This document shows, in pieces, positions 14,524-19,043 of a stretch of 19,043 nt of DNA. The number at the start of each line of letters is the position of its first letter. Position 1 is the stretch's first letter. The DNA is from Deferribacter thermophilus (GTDB lineage: Bacteria; Chrysiogenota; Deferribacteres; Deferribacterales; Deferribacteraceae). Made by a program: the position numbers and the translations under genes. The notes beneath the pieces are model-generated. The model worked only from the letters and a program-made list of their open reading frames with translations, was not told the DNA's origin and did no database searches. Where the stretch lies: positions 1 to 19,043 of the forward strand of contig NZ_JAPNXM010000017.1 of the NCBI RefSeq assembly GCF_049472675.1, given 5' to 3'.

Positions 14524-15178
14524 TTTTTAAGTGAAAAAAATATACGCCAGTTTTAGAAGCAAACTTTCTGTAATATTTTGTGGGAAAATAGTCAATTAGT
14601 TCTTCCTTATACCAGGTGTTCCATATTGATTTAAATTTGCCGCAAAGTATTAAATTTTCAACAATTTCGTTTTTATAATCTTCATGATCTGTAGCAATAA
14701 AAAGCTCACCATTCTTAATTAACTTATCAGATAGTAGTTTTAAAAATTCAGGTTTTAATAGTCTGCGTTTGTGATGTTTTTTCTTAGGCCAAGGATCAGG
14801 AAAGTTTACAAAAAATCTTTTAACACTATTGTCTTCAAAAATTGAAATAAAAAATTTGGCGTCAAAATGGATTAGTTTAACATTTTTAAGATTATTTTTT
14901 TCTACACGGTTGATAGCTTTTCTGATCACTTTTTTGACCACTTCAAAACCCAAAAAGTTTTCATTAGGCCATTTCTGGGCATAATGAACAATAAATTCAC
15001 CATTTCCAATCCCTATTTCAACATTTACTGGGTTACTATTATTAAAAATTTCTTTAAAATTTATTGGAGCATATTGTGCAAATGGTTTTATTTGAGGTTT
15101 AATTTCTTCAGAAAATATATAAGGTTTTGAGGCAAAATCCAAAATTAATTTTATATTGTTTATTGTATTTGTTTCCAT
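14513..15178 (-). CDS. trmB: tRNA (guanine-N7-)-methyltransferase
   Basis: Cytoplasmic enzyme of 221 residues that makes m7G46 in tRNA variable loops using S-adenosylmethionine. The SAM-binding loop is EIGIGNGEF (54-62), followed by FLGFEV. The family hallmark NFPDPWPKKKHHKRR lies at 125-139 and TDHEDY at 163-168. The C-terminal motif reads TKYYRKFASKTG (200-211), where the usual Thr-Lys-aromatic-Glu has Tyr203 in place of Glu. It overlaps the MBL gene by 19 bp, with AGGGG before its ATG, and overlaps nfeD by 11 bp. It sits in the middle of the seven-gene run with no other tRNA-modification gene nearby. Confidence 0.95.
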   Translation of the reverse strand: METNTINNIKLILDFASKPYIFSEEIKPQIKPFAQYAPINFKEIFNNSNPVNVEIGIGNGEFIVHYAQKWPNENFLGFEVVKKVIRKAINRVEKNNLKNVKLIHFDAKFFISIFEDNSVKRFFVNFPDPWPKKKHHKRRLLKPEFLKLLSDKLIKNGELFIATDHEDYKNEIVENLILCGKFKSIWNTWYKEELIDYFPTKYYRKFASKTGVYFFHLKNEK

Positions 15179-16038
15179 CTTACCCCTTTGTCATAGTAAA
15201 CTCTTAATTTATTATCCAATTCAAGCCAGCTTAAATAACCTTTTACTGTTGAATTTACAAGACTTATTAAATCCATATTTATGTGTATTTCAAGTCTATC
15301 AATTAAAATATCTGTAATTTCTTCTGCAGTTTTACCATCTGCAATTTTATAAATTGTTTTATATACTTCGAATAAATGCGATTTATTTGATTTTATAATT
15401 TCTAAGGCTTCATCTTTAGATAAGTACCCTTTGTGGCAAAAAATAATTTTTTTATACTCTAGTGATTCTAATGTCTCTAAAGATTTAAGATATGATTTAG
15501 GGTAAAATAGGTATAAAATTTTGTATTTATCTATTAAATCTTCAGAGAAAAGGGCATCTCCTACGAATATAACATCTTTAAATTTAAAACCAGTTTGAGC
15601 AGGTGAGTGACCAGATAAATCTATAAGCTCGATATTTAGTTCTTTTAAAAGGTCAAGAGCACTATCAAAAGGTAGCGCTGTCTCTATTTTTTCTGCTTTT
15701 AAAAATTTACCTGTAATTGCAGTATAAGCTGCTCCACCATAAAGCAGAGAGGGTTCTAGATATGGATAAGACAAAAATGATAATTCATTTTTATGAATAT
15801 AAACATCACATCTATACTTGTTATAAAAAAAGAAATCTCCACCAACATGATCAGCATGAGAATGGGTATGAAAGATAGCTTTAATTTTTTTCCCTAAAAG
15901 TTTATCAATCTTTTTAGCAATTGAGAGATCTAAACAGCTATCAAAAAGTACAACTTCTCCGTCTAAGTCCAGACCACAAGTATATGTGGCTTTTTGATCT
16001 ATAAGAAAAAGATTGTCCGTTAAGTTAGTAATTTTCAC
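15160..16038 (-). CDS. Metallo-beta-lactamase-fold hydrolase
   Basis: Predicted metal-dependent hydrolase of 292 residues. The first motif H57-T-H59-S-H61-A-D63-H64 gives a two-metal site, completed by H144 in LSGHSPAQTG, D161 in VGDALFS and H202 in FCHKG. A C-terminal helical region (about 205-292) is of the kind found in glyoxalase II-like and related MBL proteins. It starts with GTG at 16038, overlapping the DUF1858 gene by 14 bp; no better ATG exists nearby. The pairing with a Cys-containing DUF1858 protein suggests a redox or thiol context, but the substrate is not determinable. Confidence 0.9.
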   Translation of the reverse strand: MKITNLTDNLFLIDQKATYTCGLDLDGEVVLFDSCLDLSIAKKIDKLLGKKIKAIFHTHSHADHVGGDFFFYNKYRCDVYIHKNELSFLSYPYLEPSLLYGGAAYTAITGKFLKAEKIETALPFDSALDLLKELNIELIDLSGHSPAQTGFKFKDVIFVGDALFSEDLIDKYKILYLFYPKSYLKSLETLESLEYKKIIFCHKGYLSKDEALEIIKSNKSHLFEVYKTIYKIADGKTAEEITDILIDRLEIHINMDLISLVNSTVKGYLSWLELDNKLRVYYDKGVRWKQIQ

Positions 16039-16228
16039 TTATAAAATTCTCCAGCTCCTTAACTAACTCATCAGGATTAATACCATGCATCATACACCCT
16101 TTTTCAATAGATTCATTTTGTACTCCAAGACAACTAACACAACCCATATTAAACTTTTCAAAAACTTCAACAACTTTAGGATATTTTTTCAAAACATCCG
16201 CTATTATCATATCTTTAGTAATATTCAT
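16025..16228 (-). CDS. DUF1858 small redox-disulfide-like protein
   Basis: A 67-residue protein with the DUF1858 fold: an N-terminal ITKDMIIADVLKKYP helix, then C30-x-x-C33 in GCVSCLG and C45. Members (TIGR03980-type) are called hybrid-cluster-protein-associated redox-disulfide domains and lie near anaerobic redox genes. It starts at ATG 16228 with a GGGGGTGA Shine-Dalgarno. It is first in the seven-gene run, 70 bp after the oxidoreductase beta gene. C30/C33 could form a reversible disulfide; its partner is unknown. Confidence 0.9.
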   Translation of the reverse strand: MNITKDMIIADVLKKYPKVVEVFEKFNMGCVSCLGVQNESIEKGCMMHGINPDELVKELENFISENY

Positions 16229-16248
16229 AATTCACCCCCACTTGAAAA

Positions 16249-16277
16249 AATATAACATTAAATTGTTTAAAATACAA
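16249..16277 (-). promoter_or_regulatory. Promoter of the seven-gene operon (extended -10), with overlapping inverted repeat
   Basis: TTGTAT (16277-16272), a 17-base spacer and TATATT (16254-16249) with upstream TG form an extended -10, TGTTATATT. An inverted repeat AAATTGT (16260-16266)/ACAATTT (16274-16280) with a 7-base loop overlaps the -35 and spacer and is a possible operator. Initiation is expected near 16242. Confidence 0.65.
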
Positions 16278-16280
16278 TTT

Positions 16281-16298
16281 AAAACTACATGCAGTTTT
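16281..16298. repeat. Short hairpin just after the oxidoreductase beta stop
   Basis: On the minus strand AAAACTGCATGTAGTTTT gives a 6-bp stem plus a G-T pair around a CATG loop, starting one base after the TAA stop. It is weak and has no clean U-run on the coding strand beyond AGTTTTAAATTG, so it would be at best an inefficient terminator. Confidence 0.35.
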
Positions 16299-17150
16299 TT
16301 ATTTAAAACTTTCTAAAATTTTTGAGATATTCTTTATTTTTACACCTTGTTCTACTAAAGTTTTTTCTTTTAGGACAGAGTGTTGTTCTTCGTAGCTAGG
16401 TTTATTTTTATCCTCAAAAATTACACCTAAAGCAAATTTATCCTTTTCAAAGGCTATTTTTAATGCATTTTCTTTATTTGAAGAGTCGTAATTTTCATCT
16501 AAGAAATATATCCTACTATCATAATAATCATAAGAGTATGATTTTGCAAATGATATACATGGCTGTAATACATCGATGAGAGCAAAACCTTTGTGAAGAA
16601 TAGCTTTTTTTATTATTTCCTTTAAATGATCGCTTTCTCCTGAGTAACCTCTTGCGATAAAAGTTGCACCAGCAGAAATTGCATAAGCGATTGGATTAAC
16701 AGGCTCATCAAAAACCCCTTCAGGAGTAGATTTTGTAATAGTGCCTTTATCTGCAGTAGGGGATGCTTGTCCAGTGGTTAGGCCATAAGTCCTATTATTA
16801 TGAACTATATAAGTTAAATCTATATTTCTTCTCATTGCATGTAAAAAATGTCCCAATCCCATTCCGTAACCATCGCCATCACCACCATTGGCTATTACAG
16901 TTAATTTGTGGTTTGTAAGCTTTATCCCTGTTGATACTGGTAAAACTCTTCCGTGTAAAGAGTGAAAACCATAGCATCTTATATGATTTACCATTTTGCC
17001 AGAGCATCCTATTCCAGAAACAGTTACAATTTCCCAGGGATTTAGATTTAGATCTGCAATTGCACCTTTGATAGCATTCCAGATAGCATAATTACCACAA
17101 CCTGGACACCATACTGGAGTTTTGCCTGTATTTAATTCGTTTGGTTTCAT
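16299..17150 (-). CDS. korB: 2-oxoacid:ferredoxin oxidoreductase, beta subunit
   Basis: TPP-binding catalytic subunit of 283 residues, which decarboxylates a 2-oxoacid with CoA and passes electrons to ferredoxin. C15-P-G-C18 in VWCPGCGN, C49 in GIGCSGK and C198 in LQPCISF have nearly the spacing of the [4Fe-4S] ligands of archaeal two-subunit enzymes (C12/C15/C46/C197 in Sulfolobus numbering, from memory). The TPP/Mg motif is GDGD (90-93) with N119 in NNRTYG. GGAG lies about 8 bases before the ATG and it starts 2 bp after the alpha stop. Whether the substrate is 2-oxoglutarate or another oxoacid cannot be told. korB is a likely but unproven name. Confidence 0.88.
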   Translation of the reverse strand: MKPNELNTGKTPVWCPGCGNYAIWNAIKGAIADLNLNPWEIVTVSGIGCSGKMVNHIRCYGFHSLHGRVLPVSTGIKLTNHKLTVIANGGDGDGYGMGLGHFLHAMRRNIDLTYIVHNNRTYGLTTGQASPTADKGTITKSTPEGVFDEPVNPIAYAISAGATFIARGYSGESDHLKEIIKKAILHKGFALIDVLQPCISFAKSYSYDYYDSRIYFLDENYDSSNKENALKIAFEKDKFALGVIFEDKNKPSYEEQHSVLKEKTLVEQGVKIKNISKILESFK

Positions 17151-17152
17151 GC

Positions 17153-18832
17153 TTACTCTCCCAAATATTCTAAAATTTCTTCTGTAAAAAACGGCCTACC
17201 ATCATATTTTAAAAATTTTTCTTTTATAATTATCCCAGTATTTTCAGCGATTACTTGACCGAGTTGACCCAAAAAGTTATTTTCTATTAAGACTAATCTA
17301 TTTGAACTTTTTAATAGGGCCTCTGTTTCTTTCCAGTTAATAGGATGTACAGCAGGAAAATGGATAAAATTAAAAGTTTTGTTATATTTCATAGCTTCTA
17401 AAAGAGCAGTTTTAGTGGAGCCCCAACAAACAAAGGTAGTATCTGCTGTTTGATCACCGTATAGTTTAGGTTGTGGCATATCATTTATAAGTGAATTAAC
17501 TTTTTTAAATCTCCTTTCTTGTTGTATTTTTCTTACTTTTGCATCATCACTAACAAAACCAAATTCATCATGCTCATTACTTGGAGTTTTGTGAATACCA
17601 CCAATTGTACCTGGGAAAGTTCTTTGAGGTATTCCATCTTTGAACTCTTTGTATCTTGGGAAAAACTCTAAAGGATTGTTTGCATTACCATCAAAGATAA
17701 AGCCTCTTTCAATTTTTATTGCATTAACATTAAAAGATTTATCCATGAATAGCGATTCTGAAAGATACTTATCAGAAAGAACAAAGGCTGGGATTTGATA
17801 CTTTTCAGCGATATTTAAAGCTTCATTTACTGCATAAAAAATCTCTGTTATATCTCCAGGAGTAAAAACAGCTCTTACAAATTCATCTTGTGATGCATTT
17901 AAAACAAATTTTAAATCTGCTTGCTCTTGCCAGGTTGGCATGCCAGTGGCAGGGCCTGGCCTTTGACTAATAAAAAATAATATTGGTGTTTCAGTGATTG
18001 CTGCTAAACCTAAACCTTCAACCATTAAAGAAAATCCACCACCAGATGTCCCTGTCATAGCTCTTGCACCAGCATAAGCAGCACCGATAGCCATTGTGAC
18101 ACCTGCTATCTCATCTTCTGTATGTTTAACAATAATACCGTAATCTTTTGTATATTTAGCAAGAAAATGTAGTACAGATGATGCTGGTGTCATTGGATAA
18201 GTGCTGTAAAAATTCACACCAGATGCAATTGCAGATAATGCAGCAGATTCATTTCCAGTTAAAATAACATAATCATTATAATCTTTTGTTTCAAAACTGT
18301 TTGTAATTTTATCATTGCATAAATCATAGCCAAGTTTTAATGCAGTAATATTTATTTCATGATGCTTTTCTGGCATTGTTTTTTTAATAACTTTTTCGAA
18401 AACTTCAAATTCAATATTTAGATAGCTGGCTAAATAACCTAATGCCATTGTATTTTGCACAATTTCCTTTAAGTTATTTTCTTTAAGGATTTTATTTATT
18501 GGTAAATCAATAATTTTTGCATCTATATTATTTTTATCTAATTTAAGTTTGTCAAAATCTGCTATAACGGTTAGATCTTTAGATATATCTTCCTTTTCAA
18601 AAGATAACTTTGTGAAAGTGAGTAAAATATCAGTTTTTTTATATGGATTATAAACAGGTTCATCAGATATTATAAGTTGATAAGAATTGTAGCCACCTCT
18701 TATAAGCGAGGGGTATTCAGGATATCCCATTACATAATAGCCAGCTCTTTTTAATACTTTTGCAAACATGGGACCCATGCTCATTACACCAAAACCAGCT
18801 GGAGCAGCAATTTTTAAAGAAATGTGGTTCAT
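17153..18832 (-). CDS. korA: 2-oxoacid:ferredoxin oxidoreductase, fused gamma-alpha subunit
   Basis: A 559-residue subunit in which a gamma-type domain (about 1-180, with the PAGFGVMSMG and RGGYNSYQL segments) is fused to an alpha domain (from about 190). The alpha domain begins GNESAALSAIASGV and carries the YPITP-type motif as YPMTP (212-216). HTEDEIAGVTMAIGAAYAGARA and TGTSGGGF (260-267) lie in the TPP-enzyme pyrimidine-binding region. This gamma-alpha/beta architecture is the two-subunit type without a separate ferredoxin-like delta chain; none is present here. AGAGG lies 6 bases before the ATG. A reductive- or oxidative-TCA role in an anaerobe is an inference. Confidence 0.9.
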   Translation of the reverse strand: MNHISLKIAAPAGFGVMSMGPMFAKVLKRAGYYVMGYPEYPSLIRGGYNSYQLIISDEPVYNPYKKTDILLTFTKLSFEKEDISKDLTVIADFDKLKLDKNNIDAKIIDLPINKILKENNLKEIVQNTMALGYLASYLNIEFEVFEKVIKKTMPEKHHEINITALKLGYDLCNDKITNSFETKDYNDYVILTGNESAALSAIASGVNFYSTYPMTPASSVLHFLAKYTKDYGIIVKHTEDEIAGVTMAIGAAYAGARAMTGTSGGGFSLMVEGLGLAAITETPILFFISQRPGPATGMPTWQEQADLKFVLNASQDEFVRAVFTPGDITEIFYAVNEALNIAEKYQIPAFVLSDKYLSESLFMDKSFNVNAIKIERGFIFDGNANNPLEFFPRYKEFKDGIPQRTFPGTIGGIHKTPSNEHDEFGFVSDDAKVRKIQQERRFKKVNSLINDMPQPKLYGDQTADTTFVCWGSTKTALLEAMKYNKTFNFIHFPAVHPINWKETEALLKSSNRLVLIENNFLGQLGQVIAENTGIIIKEKFLKYDGRPFFTEEILEYLGE

Positions 18833-18860
18833 AGAAAACCTCTCAAATAATTGTTTGATA

Positions 18861-18971
18861 TTATTTTAATTTAATTCTATATTTTTTCAATAGAATATCA
18901 GGATAATATGATGATTTTGCTTTTCTTAAAGCCATTTGCCCTAAGTCTTGCTCAAAATTTAAATATTTATA
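18861..18971 (-). pseudogene. 3' remnant of a gene truncated by a mobile-element end
   Basis: On the minus strand the frame from 18971 to the TAA at 18863-18861 encodes about 36 residues, from YKYLNFEQDLGQMALRKAK to a basic KKYRIKLK end. The composition is protein-like, with Gln, Tyr and basic residues. It has no start and no upstream Shine-Dalgarno, and the frame continues a short way into the GGGTGTTGCAC element end at 18973. It is best read as the C-terminus of a gene cut by insertion. The protein is not recognised, and the reading could be chance. Confidence 0.45.
18863..18896 (-). promoter_or_regulatory. Promoter region of the oxidoreductase operon with inverted repeat
   Basis: TTGAAA (18890-18885) and TAAAAT (18868-18863) are spaced 16 bases apart on the minus strand, upstream of the alpha subunit. 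ATTCTAT (18874-18880) and ATAGAAT (18890-18896) form an inverted repeat that flanks the -35 and could be an operator. It overlaps the end of the truncated remnant. Confidence 0.45.
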
Positions 18972-18972
18972 A

Positions 18973-19043
18973 GGGTGTTGCACAGTAAAATTTATATAAC
19001 ATATTGATATTTAATCTATTTTCTGCTAAATTATGCTTAATTT
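18973..19043. mobile_element. End of a mobile element running off the window
   Basis: GGGTGTTGCACAGTAA (18973-18988) matches the inward 16 bases of the right end of the 9874-10020 element (on the minus strand) in 15 of 16 positions. AT-rich sequence with no open frame follows to the window edge. The rest of the element, possibly with a transposase, lies to the right. Confidence 0.55.

Overview
This AT-rich window reads as chromosomal DNA from an anaerobic, motile, Gram-negative (diderm) bacterium. The diderm call rests on an LptE-type lipoprotein in the conserved leuS-lptE-holA order, motility on a methyl-accepting chemotaxis protein, and anaerobic carbon metabolism on a two-subunit 2-oxoacid:ferredoxin oxidoreductase. 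My best guess is Deferribacterota (Deferribacter/Calditerrivibrio-like). That is an inference from gene content and composition, not a database match.

Layout. (1) 1-250: plus-strand tail of what looks like an IS110-type transposase, then half of a REP-like palindrome. (2) 250-1300, minus strand: an IclR-family regulator with tRNA-Phe(GAA) downstream under its own promoter. (3) 1363-3801, minus strand: a metal-resistance pair, a CzrA/SmtB-type ArsR sensor overlapping a Zn/Cd/Pb P1B-ATPase. (4) 3864-8148, plus strand: a small membrane protein, then leuS, lptE and holA with overlapping ends. (5) 8143-9855, minus strand: a secreted subtilisin-like protease with a domain inserted between its catalytic Asn and Ser and a Gly-rich/Cys/TM/basic C-terminal tail. 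(6) 9874-10020: a 147-bp MITE-like element with 12-bp terminal inverted repeats, carrying a complete REP-like hairpin. (7) 10038-16228, minus strand: seven tightly packed genes (DUF1858 redox protein, MBL-fold hydrolase, TrmB, NfeD/ClpP-like membrane protease, B12-type radical SAM enzyme, DUF493 protein, chemotaxis receptor), apparently one transcript from a strong extended -10 promoter at 16249-16277. (8) 16299-18890, minus strand: the gamma-alpha and beta subunits of the oxidoreductase. (9) 18861-19043: the 3' remnant of a truncated gene abutting a mobile-element end that matches the MITE end in 15 of 16 bases.

Most genes are housekeeping, stress or energy functions. The novelty lies in the mobile repeats at both edges and at 9.9 kb, the protease architecture, the mixed seven-gene operon ending in a chemoreceptor with an extra C-terminal sensor, and apparent residue substitutions such as the TrmB Glu-to-Tyr change. 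I saw no CRISPR array, no complete transposase and no obvious defence system.
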